A DNA stretch of 64,000 nt from Enoplosus armatus (GCF_043641665.1 NC_092190.1:12150048-12214047); one strand, 5' to 3'; shown: positions 46,201-59,765, numbered from the stretch's first letter. Made by a program: numbers and translations. The notes: generated by a model not told the origin, from the letters alone.

Positions 46201-49200
46201 GGATCCCCTCCTAATTTGTTCCCCTTCTCTAACAGGGAACTATGGATGCTTGGTGCAGGCTCACGATGGTGGAGGGTCGGACCTACTTTGTCTGGAGACG
46301 TTATCAGTCACGCTGGCGTTGTCCTCTGAAATGTTATCGCTCACATCGCTGACATATGACTCATCGTCTGAGCCCTGTGAGGGGAACAGGTACAGAGTAG
46401 AGTGAGTCAGTGCAGTAGAGTACAACACAAACTCTGATCAGAACCTCACACACACACACACACACACACATACACACACACACAGCTACTGCAGTTTGCC
46501 AGTGGCTAACAAACTGCAGCAGTCGGCGGCTAGCTGTCCCACTGCAGTGATCATAAGATGAGACACTGCAGCATTTTCATACTTTATATATAGCAAACAC
46601 AATGAGGCCATTGACGCCGCCAAAGAGGAGCATATTGAAGCAACTTGCTGTGATGGCCTCTATTGCAGCCGCTGCTGGTGAAGGTTTAGCCAACAGTGTA
46701 ACACAGGTCTGAGCTACAGGACGGGGGGGGGTGATGAATTTCCTTGGTGAGTAATCCTTCAACCCGGCTCAATGCATGCCGGGGGAGCTACAATGCTTAA
46801 TGGCTCTTCAGAGACCACATATATTTGGAGCAGGGTGTTCACAGGCATTAAAAGGAGAGGAGGCAGAAATGATCGTTTCACGTGTCGGTACAAACTGCCT
46901 TTTTAACAAAACTGGAAGCTACAAATCAAGAGGAACAGACAGAGGAGGAGTGTTATGATTCTGAGACACAACTGAGGGATTAAGCCGCTGGGCAGATTGA
47001 AAAGGAGCCTGACTTTTGTTTGAGTTTCCGTTATACACTATCTCTGCTTTTCATGCTGCCCTCATTAATTGCTGACTAACTCCATACACAGCCATCGCAG
47101 TGACGTTTTTATCTGGCTACCCAGCAGCAGGGCTAGTTTAACCCCCTCCTTGATCCACTTCCTCTACAACCCAGCTCCTCATGGTCCAAACTGCCGTCTT
47201 TTCTGAAAGCTGTTTCTCATCTGTTGTACCTCATTCTCCGACGAGCTGGCTGACAGAAGCACTTCCTGGGCATCAAAGAACTCGGAGACAGACTCTGACA
47301 TGGAGAGTCGGCTCTCATTAGAGGCCTGCTGAGTCAGAGGGATCCCCATCTGTTCCCCTGCCTGCAGGCAAACACATGCAAACACACGAGATGTTCACTG
47401 TTCCTTGCTATGATGACAGGTTGAAGAACCAAAACAGACTTGAGCAAACACGAACACCATCACAAGACAACACGGAGTTCATTTTGCAGCATGTGTATCC
47501 TTGCCAGAGGGCAAAGCTCCCAACCGTTTCTAATTAGTCATTTTTTCCATTAACCTTGATGTCAGGTTCTGCATAGAATAATGATCCTTTAAGCTCACCT
47601 ACCAGGGCGTACAGGAAAGACCGTCAATACATAAGGACAGGAATCAATAATGCAATTGACAAACGCAGGAGGCAAACACTACAACTACCTGGCCAGCCTT
47701 GGAAGCCTTGTTGTTTTATCAATGTAAGAGTCAGAAATTAGCTCTGTCAGTGACACGCTGACCACAGTGACCTACCTCATCAGGCGTGGAGATGATGTTC
47801 ACACTGACAACTTGTTCAGTCAGGACAGATTCAGAGTGGATGCGGTTGAGTCGGGTTCGAAGTTCTGCGTTTTGGGACAGGGCCTAAATAATGACAAATG
47901 TGGTATTTTCCACATGAAATTATATGTTCATATCTAAACATAGTAGGTTCAACTGTTGATTGCTTAATTTGAAAGGCAGGTTTGTGCTACTTTTCACGAA
48001 TTTGACGAATTGGCTCCTTCACTGCACCTGGAGAGCATTCACTATGATAGAACTGGCTCTGCGGAAAAACAAGATTTGGGGGCCATTTGTACTGCATGTT
48101 GTCTGGACATAGATATCTAAATCCCAATAAGGACTGTGGAAGTACTTTTTTTATGTTTGATTGTGACAAATATGTTATTAATTTGCTCGTTGATTTTTTT
48201 TGTTGTTTTTCTTTTTGTTGGGCAGGAGTGGAGGGAAGTATTTGATGCACTGGACTGACACTTTGAAAGTCTTTAAATAATATTGTAAACAAAAAGTGGA
48301 TTGGTTTGGGTCTTTTTCAGGGCTTATCTTAATACTCTCACATTGTTAGTTGCTGTCATTCCTCCTCTCCATACTGGCAGTGAAGAGATCCCTCACTAAA
48401 GAAATGACACTGTAAAAGACGGGGGTCAAAAGCTACAGTCCTCATTCTGTGAGTGGAAGTATCAGAAGTCTGAGTTAACAAAATGAGCAGAATGCATCAA
48501 GTGAGAATCTTCCAAGGTTATGGTCATTCTAATATGAAATTCCCTCTTTGTGATCCCATGGACAGTGTTTTCTTGGTGTGCCGAGTGCCAGGATGAAGAT
48601 ACCACTCCTTTGACTCACTCAAACTTCAGACCGGGGATTTTGTCGCCAACTTTTAGAGGGTATCTCCTCAGGGCCAGCTTGGAGGAATGATTACAACAAA
48701 CAATAACTCTGTCAACATGCATACAGGCATCATTTGTGTACTGTAATAAGATAGACTTGAAAACATCTGAAGCTATTCTTTAGCATTAACTGATTTTTTG
48801 GTCACTTTGGGGGATAGCAGAAACAAGCTGAAATATGTTAGTAAACTTGTTAGCAAACAGTTGCCTATTTACACACCCAGCAGATGGGGAGCAACATTTA
48901 TTTAGCATTAGTCGTGTTTCTGGCCACCTGACGAAGTCCAATATTCAGGCTCCTGTAAGCTCTGTTTTTGGTCTCAACCAACTCCTGAAGGAAATATCTG
49001 GCTCTTAAGTTGCTAAAAAGCTTCAATGTTCATCAGCTAGCTGTTACAGTAACTTCATCTGTTGTTTGGCGCTGGGCAGGTAGCATACAGTGGGTTCATC
49101 TGAGCCTTTTGTTTTCTTAAAACAGCTGCCTGCTGCTGACAAAAAAAAACCCCAACCAAAACCAAAACAACAAGCTGAAAGACACTAAAACGCTCTGCAG

Positions 49201-52200
49201 AGCTGATGGGAACTGCAGGTTCATCACTATGAACGACCCCTTTCACATGCAAGTAGTCATGTGATCCATTTTCAATATAAAAATATTGATTATAGCCACT
49301 TTAAGTAAAGGTGAAAAACAATATAAAATATCAAAAGCACAAAATTAAGAGAATTTGTTTTACAAAACAGTCAGCAATTCCCTGCAGAGATGAAAAAAGT
49401 TGACATCAGCAGCTGCAGCGATAACAACCATGACTCCTAACTATCAACTTCCCACAGTGCTTTGCCATAAAAACCTGACCTCCAGCCTACGACAACATTG
49501 TCACACAAGCATCCAATTAGTAACAAAGCGGAGATAAAGTAGCAGAAGCATTTCGCCGAAATGATGTCAACTGTTAGCAGAGGAACAGTCCATTTAAATG
49601 ACTGGGGTAGAGAGACAGCCCTGAGGAGTGGAGTTAATGAACTGCACAGCTCATTTCTCTCTCTCTCTCCAATTAATATGGGAAAAGATGACTGGAGTTT
49701 CACCACTCACTTGCCTATGCTCTCATCTCCGCACATCATCTTTTTTACTGTGACTGCTTGGAACAAACTGCAGCTTGTGTGTTTCATCTCACAGCCCGTC
49801 ATCATGAGCATATTTTACAACATGACAACTACAAAATAGGTTTGAGTTGAAAGACACCAAAGGCGCGTCGCTCAAATTACTGCAGTAATTTCCCCGGTAA
49901 TGTCCTCATCACTCCCTGTAATTATATGTTAAAACAGCATCATACTTAGCAGCATTACGAATGTGAAGTAGCCAAATATGTCTAACAGATTAACTAACCC
50001 TAACTAACAGTAGAAAGAAAGAGGCATCATGGGTATTGGTTGAAGACGGCTCATTACCTGTGACAGAGACTTCCTGAGAGAGTTGATCTGGGCGGACTGG
50101 TCTGACTGCTCCTGGTCAGACAGGATCTGTTTGATCTTTTCTTTCTCTATGGCCACTGTGTTAAAGGCCGACTTCAGCAGAGTGTGGACTGCACCGAGAC
50201 AAAAGGACATCAGGACAGTTTCATTATTTTATTGCTCACCTATATTCAAAACCTGTGTTTCTTGGACCATCTCCCTTATTTTTAGCAATGTCGTCTTGTT
50301 CCAAGATCTCAGCAGTTAGTTTTATAAGTGCAATGATATCATATCCAATAGAAATAATTGGCAACACTGCCGTATGAAAATAAGATCCAGGTTTGAACAA
50401 ACCAGAATTATCCTCTAAGATTTACATATGAAATGAAAAAGACATGGACATGTCTCGCCTAATAACCTCTGGTGCTGCAACCATGCATGCCGCCTGCCTA
50501 CCTTTCTGGGCGATGGTGCAGAATTCCTCCTGAAGTTTAATGTAGTCACTGGCACACTCTACGCTGTCTGTCAGCCGGGAGACAGGGGGCTGAAAGTCCA
50601 CCAGCTCGGCACACAGGTTGGGGTTGGATGAATGGAGGCGGATGGGGGACATGCTGGCAGAAAGAGGGACCTGGAGAGAGATGACGACCACAAAGGACCA
50701 CTGTCGATCAGCTGAGAGGCACAATAATAACGTGTATCTGACAGCCAGAGCTAACCGTGAAGAGCAAGAACCTCCAGTCAGGCAGAGTTAACTCAGTATA
50801 GCAGTAACGTATTACTTTCCTTGAAATTATTTTGAAAGAAAATACAAAACAACTGCATCCTCAAGATTGTTAGTCATCAAGGTCATAAGATATCAACAAC
50901 TAGTACTAGTATCAAAGTCGCCTGGACGTGCTGTTTGGTCCTGGAGATGTTGAATTACATAAGACCAGCCAGTCTTTGACTTGCTACATCTAGAAATCTC
51001 TAAGGTGGACTACAGAGGAGCCTTTAGATTCAGTGATAATTCATCTATTCATGCGAGAAAAATGTCTAAAAAGGGTTGGTTAAAACAAAAGCAAACAGCA
51101 AATGAAAGCACATTCAGTCTTTTCAGTAAGCACAGATTAGTATACAGTGTGCAAAATGAGGGAAAATGAGCAAAGATGGAAAAATCATTACTCAGGTCAT
51201 GACACACCACACTACTAAGTGCCAGCTGCAGCGTAGATTAAAGAACAAAAACAGATCAAGAAGACAGAAAAAGAAAAAACAACTTTGTCTCTGCTGTGTA
51301 TGTGTGCTGTCACAATCTCCCCTTTAAAAAACAGTAAAGCGAGCGGTCGGAGTACACTTTCCGTACAGGAATCAAACCTGCAACTTCTCAGTTACATCAA
51401 GGAACAAACACTGCGAATCATTCGTACATCAAAACGTTACTGTATATTATATGGAAAATAAGTCTATTCAAATTAAAATCCATTATAAATATTTCCTTTT
51501 AATATATGTATCTATTGTTTCATAAATCAATGAAAAACACATGGTAAAAAACTTTTTGTCCTAATTAACTGAATGAATTGTTTTTCATTGTGACCTGAAC
51601 TATAGCATTAAGGTAGACTGTATATCTGAATGAGACAAAGAAAAAGAGTCTTTCAAAAATCAAAAGACAGATACCTGAAGTTGGAATTTTGCATCTTTGC
51701 CGACACTTTTTGTTCTCCATCTTCTGTTCAAGCGCTTTTCTTTCTTTGACAATTCTACACAACTGGTCTTTGTGGCACACGTGGATCAAAATATGCAAAG
51801 TGTGGTTAATAGGACAAACACATCACAAAAGCCAACACATTGATCGCAGTGAAATGGCAAAAAAAACACCACAACATTCAAATGAGTTGCAAACAAATAT
51901 TGAGGCAAATGGAATGTGCGGTGTGAAAAAAAAATTATTTCAGCCAAGATATAATCCAAAAATGTTTAAATTGAATAGATACTGATGAGTTAGAGAAGCT
52001 GGCAGGTGTTCTGTGAGCCTGAGGGTTTAGACGATGAAGATGACTGCCGAGGTTATAAAAGACTTCACCTTTCATAGACACACCTCCATCATTACCTGAG
52101 ATTTACAGGCTCCTGAACACCTCCACACACACCTCTAAATGAAAATGAAAAACTAACTAAATTGTTTCCCCTGCTCTCGGTGCCTGTGCATGTGTGTGTG

Positions 52201-55200
52201 TGTTTCTGTATGTCCATGCACGTCTGTGTGTGTGCATCTTCATTTACCTGCATATCTGTGAAGTTGGGCGCTGACTGAGTCCTCTGCAGAATCTCCAGAC
52301 TCTGCAATAACCGGCTCAGCTCAGTCAGGTTGGACTGGCACCGTGCGAGCTCTGAAAATAAAATTCACACCCACGTGCGCACAAAACACATTCAGCGTTA
52401 TGTGTCATGAAATGGTCATCAATCTTCCTCTCAGGGTTCATCTTATCGTAAAAGGCCCGAGTCATGATTTAATCTACTTCTTTGTCAAATCAGATTTGTT
52501 CCCAGCATATGGAAGTAAATTGCACTTACCCTCTGCGCACTTGTCCATCTCCTCTGATTCCTGCAGCCAAGCAACCACCTTGCTCTGGCCGTTACTATAG
52601 GAGGCAGGCAGGCTGCTGTTGCTGCTGCTACTGGGGGCCACCGGCTGCCAAGGCAAGCTACTCGGCTTGGCCTGCTGTTGTGTGATACGGGAACAGACAC
52701 AGAGGTTTGGTTGTTTCGTCTGAAACTTAGGAGTGATTCAACTGATCATACTTAAGTTATTCAAGTGGCACTGACATCGTGGAAGAAGGAGTGTTCTGTG
52801 GTGGCAGACAAAAAGGAACCACAGGAAAAAAGGGGAGCACATATAAAGTAACATGAATCTGATTCATGTGGAAACAATAACCAAACAAGATATATGTATG
52901 ATGCTAGCAAGGTTAGGTCAGGTTTTTTTCAGACTGCAATATGGCATGTTTAAATTACAAGATGATTGATGATGAAGAAAAGAAAAGCAGGTGAAGCTAA
53001 TTGTGCAAATACGTCAAGTAAGAAATATTATGAGGTCAACTTTGTGCTTTGGTCACTGTCAGTGTAGCAGGTGAGCTTTATGTGTTAGCTTTTTATAAAA
53101 ACTAACATGTGCAAAACATGAAGGTCATGTTCTAGATATTGTTATTTCAAGTAAGCTCATGTTAGCTCCTTTTATCAAAAAAAGGGGGGTGGGGAGGGAA
53201 AAGTTTGAAAACCTCTGGTCTAAAAGATGCCAGAAGATGTCTTTAAATTCCTTGATTTAAAGTTCCAAAACCCAAATATATTCAAGTTGCAATAATAAAA
53301 AACAGGGAAAAAGAATGGATCGTCACATTTGAGAAACAGCTGGAAGTAGCAAATATTACTGATACTGTATGGATCGTCTGTGCCCACGACCAAGTCACTT
53401 GACCCACCTGCAACAGCTGCAGTGAATCTGTTCAGGAGCCTCTCTGATCTCTGAGGCTCTCAGGTAATGTGTAACTCTATGAATGTGCTTAGCTGGAAAA
53501 TAATATGCTCTTTGACAACTTTAAAATAAATGTCAAAAAGCCGAAGCTTTCTTAAGTATCTGCAGGAGACCTTGACGGTCCTCCTTCCAAAGCCAAGTCT
53601 TTTGATGTAGCAGTTGATTCTGACTCTAGGACTGGAGTCCCTCATTTAAGCTGTTCTTCTGGGAGAGCTCATCATGCTGCAGCCAGCTGCTCTGAATCCA
53701 GATCCTACTGATCACCTCTAATGGCGCACATAAGGCACAGAGCCACAGAGCCACAGTCCCAGGAGAACCTGCTCTGGCTGCATCCTCACATTCACACTCA
53801 GTTCAGACAACAAGCGGGTTCACACTAAACTGAAAACAGTCGGGACAAACAACCCTTTTTGTTATCCTAATGATCTTTATACAATTAGCGATCCAATCGG
53901 CGTTACTGCATTGGGCAGATATCTGTCTACTCATTCACAACCATTAGTCCAGCAATTAGCCACATAATGCAGGGGACACATCAGGGCCACGGTTACAACA
54001 ACAACGTGGAACTTCCAAGTTTCACACTAAATGAACATAGATTAACATCTACATTGCTTGTATGGAAGCACAACTGTTAAATTGGAGTAACTGAAAGGAA
54101 AACACCACAAAGTATAAAGTAATCAGGTGTGCGTGGTCACAACAGCACAGAGGCAGACACGATCTTAATGACGTCTTCCTGTTGTTACTATGACTTTTAC
54201 TTCCTCTCTTCTGGATGATATTTTGGTCCACTATCCCGGATTCCAATAAAAACAGAACCAGGTGATCCCTCATTCCCCGTTGACAAACCCTTCCTGAGTA
54301 AGTAATTGCATTCTGCTCTGAGCACAGAGTGTCTACTTTTAAGCTCAATACAAGTATGAAAAATGTTCAGGCGCTTCCAGCCAATTTCTGTAAAGAGAAT
54401 TAATCAGCAATAATTCTGATATTTTTTCAAGCAAAAATGTCAAATAGCGTCTGGTTTCTGCTTCTCAAATGTGAGGATTTGTTGCTTTTCTCTGTTTTAT
54501 ATCTTTGTAAATTGAATATCTGGGCTTTGGACAGCTGGTTGGACAAAACAAGACAGTTGAGGACGTCGTCATTTTTTCACCCAACTTAATTAATTTGAAT
54601 TAATTGATAATGAAAATAGTCATTAGTTACGTCCCTACTTATGAGCACAATTTGTAGAGCTAACGGCGGCAGGGGGGGGGTGGGGGGGGTCTCACCTTGG
54701 CTTCACGTACAACACTCGAGGCAGGTTGGGGGGACTCAACGGCAGCTGGGGGAGGAAACGTTCGCATGGTGGGCTCCCGAGGAGATCGCACAATCTCGTT
54801 CTGTCTGTAAAGCCGATGATGACGCAACTTGGACACCCAGGCGTCAAAGATGTCTTGAGATTTGACCTAACGAGGAAGAGGACAAACAGCTTTAAACCTC
54901 CTGCTGATCAACGTTGAAATGACAATATTGACTGTTCCCGTCAGTGTTACCTTCAGGTGATAGATGTGCTCCTCAGTGTCCAGGTCGATGCGACGGGCCC
55001 TCTTCTTGATGGACATGACTGAGAGGCCAACGTCGATGCTGCCATGAAGTTTGCCTTTTTGGATCTGATGGACACATTTTTTCAGTTTACTCAAAGCACA
55101 AAGCAAGTTTACATTTGGTCAAATCACTTGTAAATGTTGTGTACACATCATTTTTATTCGTAATTATATTTACGACAGACGCTCCTAACCCTAACCCTTA

Positions 55201-56174
55201 GGTGGAATTGAGGTATGAACCTTAACCATCCAATCAACTATTCAAATAAAAATAATCAGCACATTTAATCCATGTAAAAGACTTGTTAGTTGCAGCCCTA
55301 CAAACAAACTGGCTCGTATGAACTTGATGAGCACACATTGTTAACAAAGTGAGTACAGGTGATCCACAGTGTTCCTGATTCTTTGCTTTCTTCACAGTCG
55401 CGTGTTGCATTTCCATTTTAAAATTCTAGCTTTTTCCCGCACAGTGACATGTCGTGCTGAAACACATCGGACATGGCGATCCGTGTTGCAGATGTTTCTG
55501 CTGACTCATTGCCAAGCCAAGCTGATGTCAGGCCAGGCTGCCCTGTTTCTGCCTGTGGGTTGTAGTCAGGGTTACTTACATCAATGGGGGACTTGGAGTA
55601 CTTCAGGATACCATTGTCCAGAACAAAAAAACGCTGCGGAGAGAATAAGCACAAACATAGTGTGTTGATTAAACAACAGGAAGGGAAGGCATTGAATATA
55701 GATCACATTGGACTGTTTATATTGTGGATTCAATACAATTGCAATCTCCTGTTTATTCTCTCATAATTAGCTGTAGGACTTTGGCTCTGTGTGTTCTGTG
55801 GTGTTCAAACATGCTAACGACAGGGACGGGTTTCCACCGGAGAGAAAACGGCTGTTAAGCTGAAGGTACAGACTTGAAAGGAAATATGTATGCTTGCGGA
55901 AGAGGCCCAGAGAGGGTAAAGTAAGGTGCATGAAAAGGGGAAAAGCACTTTACTAGACAGCAAACTGTTTAGCATTCTTGGAGCGGCTGTGTTTGAAAGA
56001 GTTTTTCCAGCAACAAAAGCTTTTGTGTCTCGCTTCGCCTGTGGCTCTTACCTTGTGCCAGCCTTTCAGGGGCCATTTCCGCTTCTTCAACATAAAACCC
56101 TCGTGTTTATCAGGCCTCTGGACGTTGCTCTGGCCGATTTTCAGCCCCTCAATGATTTCCCAGCTGTCTGCCTC
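40256..56174 (-). CDS. osbpl6: OSBPL6 (ORP6), oxysterol-binding-protein-related, lacking N-terminal exons
   Basis: Lipid-transfer protein of ER-plasma-membrane contacts. Coding exons, 5' to 3': 56174-56052, 55633-55580, 55064-54951, 54866-54696, 52671-52530, 52351-52248, 51767-51675, 50670-50502, 50188-50058, 47883-47776, 47361-47230, 46374-46287, 45060-44807, 44329-44192, 43120-43057, 42856-42778, 42019-41875, 41732-41588, 41417-41291, 41088-40966, 40367-40256; 2616 nt, 871 residues, starting at [14 protein letters not shown]. Seen (numbered from there): PH domain about 20-120 ([20 protein letters not shown]); FFAT-like motif EFFDAQE at 430-436, which binds VAP in the ER; sterol/lipid-binding ORD from about 495, with LNEPLNTLQ and the family signature EQVSHHPP (606-613) split by an intron. 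[15 protein letters not shown] and [17 protein letters not shown] fit ORP6 rather than ORP3. About 65 N-terminal residues are missing. Confidence 0.95.
43230..43395 (+). repeat. MITE-like repeat family A, partial copy
   Basis: 'gaaatgtgaagattttctt', 'gactagtca'-like and 'gactaatcaacaa', then 'tttacagccc' near the end, match the right part of the family. Truncated on the left. Confidence 0.4.
43738..43940 (-). repeat. Family B repeat with ERE-like palindromes, inverted copy
   Basis: Reverse-orientation relative of 31,130-31,690, with 'gactttt gagtcaaaagtgtc'-type and 'gccaaatttgaagaaattcc' motifs. It contains AGGTCA-CAA-TGACCT at 43748-43762 and at 43859-43873. Lies in an osbpl6 intron. Confidence 0.7.
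45139..45800 (+). repeat. Compound repeat: older element interrupted by family A copy
   Basis: 'tctttatttatagagcactt' at about 45,153 and 'ggcaatcactgcaaacgctctgtccc' from about 45,648 belong to a common fish repeat. Between them, at about 45,203-45,476, lies a family A copy ('caagcaaaaataccccaaaatg', 'attggataaaacaagacg', ending 'ttagttgcagcc'). The order suggests family A inserted into the older element. Confidence 0.5.
46447..46484. repeat. (CA)n microsatellite, interrupted
   Basis: About 18 CA units with one TA interruption, about 70 nt 5' (in osbpl6 sense) of the exon 46374-46287. Confidence 0.95.
54386..54640 (+). repeat. MITE-like repeat family A copy
   Basis: 'ttcaagcaaaaatgtcaaat', 'cttctcaaatgtgaggattt', 'ggttggacaaaacaagaca' and 'cattagttacgtcccta' in family order, next to the osbpl6 exon at 54,696. 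Confidence 0.65.
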
Positions 56175-58756
56175 CTGGAGAGGAATAAGAATACAGAGCA
56201 GTGTCAGAACAAATGCACTCACATCCTCTGGAATAAGAAGAAAAACAGGAGACACACTTGCTGTAATAAAAAGAAAAGATGCTTCTGTCATATCCACAGA
56301 AGAAAACAACAGGAATACACTTACTAACACTTCCACATCTTTATTCTTTTCCCCCGTGCTACACATTTACAGAAATACTGCCCAGATTCAAATTCCTCCT
56401 GCTCCCTCAGCATTTCCACCCCATTAGCTTTCTCCTGACTGTGCTCTTCCTGCTGCTTGTGGGTCTGTAAATCAAAGTGACGCCTCTGGAGTAGGGGGGC
56501 GGCGGGGTTAGGCAGGGACAGGTAAGACATCACACCGTCCTCCCACTTGGGAGGGGGGCACTAGGAATCATGGGATCATAGCAAAGTGTCTAGGAACAGG
56601 TAAGGATCATCACCATTGTACTGTACTGGTCTGACATGAGCCACTCAGCGTCGTCAGAGCTTATTTTGAATTTTGTGTGCAAGTTTGAAACTTTTCAACT
56701 CACATGCTTACTTTCCCTACCATACCTCATCTACTTCTATGTTAGCAGGGCTGCCACACCATGATCAGTTAGTCGACTATCTGGTTTTTAGGGTTCTTGG
56801 TTAACCAAATTTTTGTTTTCTTTGGTATTCATTTACTAAAAATTGATTTTGTTTTGTATTAATTTGCAATTTGTTTTCCATGGTACCAATTCTCAAAAAT
56901 GTTTTTTTTTATAGTATTCATTTGTTAAAATGAGGTCGGATTTTCTATTTCATACTTGAATCAGTAGCTAACTGACTGCACGGTGTGATGTTGCGACCTT
57001 CAAGACAGCTCGCTGGGTGTGCGTTACAACACCCGACCTTGGATTGCAGGACACTTAACAAAAGGAGACAACAGCTTGTTTAATCTAATGACCAGGCGAA
57101 CAGATCTGTCTGGTAATGAGGTCATGTTTCTCCGTCGCCCCTCCTTTCTGTGGCCTCGTGCAACTGGCGAAGTGGAGGAACTCAACTTCATTAGCAAAAT
57201 GTACAGCACCATTCAAAACAAAAATCATATTGTAAAAGGTAGCGGTCCACTCATTATGCTCAAAGCGATTAGGTCATTATCGGTTGAACAACTCAACTGT
57301 ATAATGCTGCTTGTGAGATGATGATCTGTATAAAGAACATAACACTCTCTGACAGGCAATAACAAGCAGCAGCCTGCGAGAAACCATCAGACATCAAACT
57401 TCCTGTGCGTTATCCACAGCATTATAAAACTTTCAACTGGCTCTAAATTGATAAATCAATACTACACTAAATAAAGAATGACTCGTGCTGCAAATATTGC
57501 AATTCATTGCACTTTCCTGGGGATCGTTTTAAGATCGGAACCATCAACGATATAAATCAACAAATTCCTCATGGGGAACCGTCCACACAACCTCTGGCTC
57601 CACGTAAATACCCAAGTCTATGCCAACAATCGGTTTATATGGAAATTACTGCTAGAGTCAGATAATTTGTGTTTGTTATTTGACCCTAAAAACAGGACTG
57701 AATTAAGCCAAAGTGATTTCCTGCACTCAGCTCACATTCATTGATCTCACTGCAGAATAATTTAAAGCTGAATGAGCCAGTCCCTCTTGGTGAGTTTACG
57801 CCTTTAATGAAGGATCTGTGCGGCAGGTTTACTCACTCTGGAGGCTGTCTGCTTTTTCTATGTCAAGATTTAAAAAGCTTTGTTCCATGAGCTTGTTCGT
57901 TTGATAACGGATAACCCTTTTCCATGTCTCCCTTGAAAAAGACGCATGACGCTAGACAATAAAATGACTTGTATAACCCCAATCATCACCTCAAGTCAAC
58001 GTGACAGTCTACCTGTGTCAGCTTCATAGGTCAAGTCTTCCACCACCTGCAGTGACAGTCAGCACTGTAGCACAGTAGAGCTTTTAATGCTGCAATGAAT
58101 CAAACTATTACACTTAAGGTCTTCCTGAGCAGGAGAAAGGACAAACACTCCTTGGGGACACCTTAGGCTAAATCAGCGCTATAAATATCAGTACACTTCT
58201 GATGACAAGTTTCTCTTACACATCTTCTTCTCCCACAGACACTGATCTACGTTTAGACTAACAGCCTGTACTGCTGAGATACTCTAGCACTAACTTTTCT
58301 ACGGTGCTGCACGGTATAGACACAACACAGCCAATTTCAGTTCATTTCCTACTTTACCCATAGTGCATTCACAGACTAGTGCAATAAAACACAATGATGT
58401 AATGAAAAGAGGGATAAAAATAACAAAACAGACGAATCCCTTTGATCTTTCATGGCAGTTCTAAATCTAGGGCTTATATAATCATTGATTACCCAAAAGA
58501 AACAAAAGGCGAGAGGACTGTGGTGCTGAGTTTAGAGACGTCAGCTACGGAAGCCAAGAACGGCTGTAACTGCAATCGTTCATTTCAAGATAACGGGTTA
58601 ATTATCTCGTTAGCTCAGGATAACAGCTCATGTTCTTATGTTGCAACAGGTTGTTTTCTTGATTTCACAAGAAAAAGGTTGTTTTTTTCCTGTGATAACA
58701 AGTTAATTATCTCATGATCTGGAATATCTTCAAGATCAGTATCTCAATATGATTAG

Positions 58757-59110
58757 AGCTGCAATGATTCATCAATTATCCCCATTGAAAGTATCTTTTT
58801 TTAAGCAAAACAGTCGGACATTTGTTGGTTCAAGCTTCTCAAATGTGAGGATTTTTTGCTTTTCTCTGTTTTACATTATTGTGTTATTAAATTGAATATC
58901 TTCATGTTTTGGACAGTTGGTCAGACAAAACAAGACGTTTGAATAGTTGCCAAGACAACTTGGAATCTGGAGAAATTCATTAGGCATTTTTCACTATTTT
59001 CTGACATTTTATAGACCAAAAGATGCATCAATTAATCAAGAAAATAATCAGTAACTACTAACTAACTGACGGTGAAAATAATTTTAGCTGCATGTTAGCT
59101 ACAGCCCTAG
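58757..59110 (+). repeat. MITE-like repeat family A, nearly full length
   Basis: The fullest copy in the window: starts 'agagctgcaatgattcat', includes 'cttctcaaatgtgaggatt', 'cagacaaaacaagacgttt' and 'gcatttttcactattttctg', and ends 'agctacagcccta'. Its termini are imperfect inverted copies of each other. Confidence 0.7.
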
Positions 59111-59589
59111 TTACAAGAAAACAACTTTCTTATCTTGAGATAATGAGACAATTAACTCGTGATCTTGAGATGCAATTAAAATACAACTATTGCAACCATG
59201 GTCATTCTCTGCATCTGCAGCTGGCAGAGACTCACCAGTCGACAGTTTTTATTCATATGAGGCTGAAACCTGAGCGGCTCAAGTTTCAGCAACAACTAAC
59301 CACAACACCAACGAAAAGAATACAACCTTTCAAGAGCCCTTAATTATTTTTTCAGTGGCTCTTTAAACGGCATCCGAAAGTAACTATTATCAGTTTCATC
59401 ACATCATTTTTTTTTGTTCTATATAAACGACTAAACTGTCTGCCAAACTTAGTGTGAGTGTGATATTAGTAGACTGACTCAAGTGGCTATATGAGGGTAA
59501 AATTGGTTTCTTTTAGCAGAATGAAGCATGTGAACATGATTGTACGGTCAAACATCATTCTGCTTTAGACTTCATTACAGGAGATGAAT

Positions 59590-59765
59590 GTCGTACTCAT
59601 CACTGTGTACTAGGCTGGTCCTCTCTAACGGTGCTGTATGGGCTTCTGTTATGTCTGGCTATGTTTGTTTTTCTTTCTCTCTGTTGTACTCAGGTCTCTG
59701 TTGCAAAAGAGAACTTGATCTCAATGAGATTACCTGATGAAATAAAGGTTATATATAAATAAAGG
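59590..59765 (+). repeat. 3' tail of a non-LTR retroposon
   Basis: 'gttgcaaaagagaacttgat', 'ctcaatgagatta' and 'aaataaaggttatatataaa' form the tail of a very common fish LINE- or SINE-type sequence. No reverse-transcriptase frame is present. Confidence 0.5.

Noticed and set aside
55180..55200. CCTAACCCTAACCC resembling telomere repeat
   Set aside because: Only about two units; too short to indicate an interstitial telomeric site.
40256..56174. Assignment as OSBPL3 or OSBPL7
   Set aside because: The segments [17 protein letters not shown] and [15 protein letters not shown] match ORP6, and the neighbouring tail-to-tail prkra is the ORP6 neighbour in human.
56324..56533. Minus-strand frame of 69 codons starting MSYLSLPNPAAP just upstream of the first recognised osbpl6 exon
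   Set aside because: Considered as an alternative first exon, but no donor in the phase needed to join exon 56174 was found and it does not resemble the known ORP6 N terminus.
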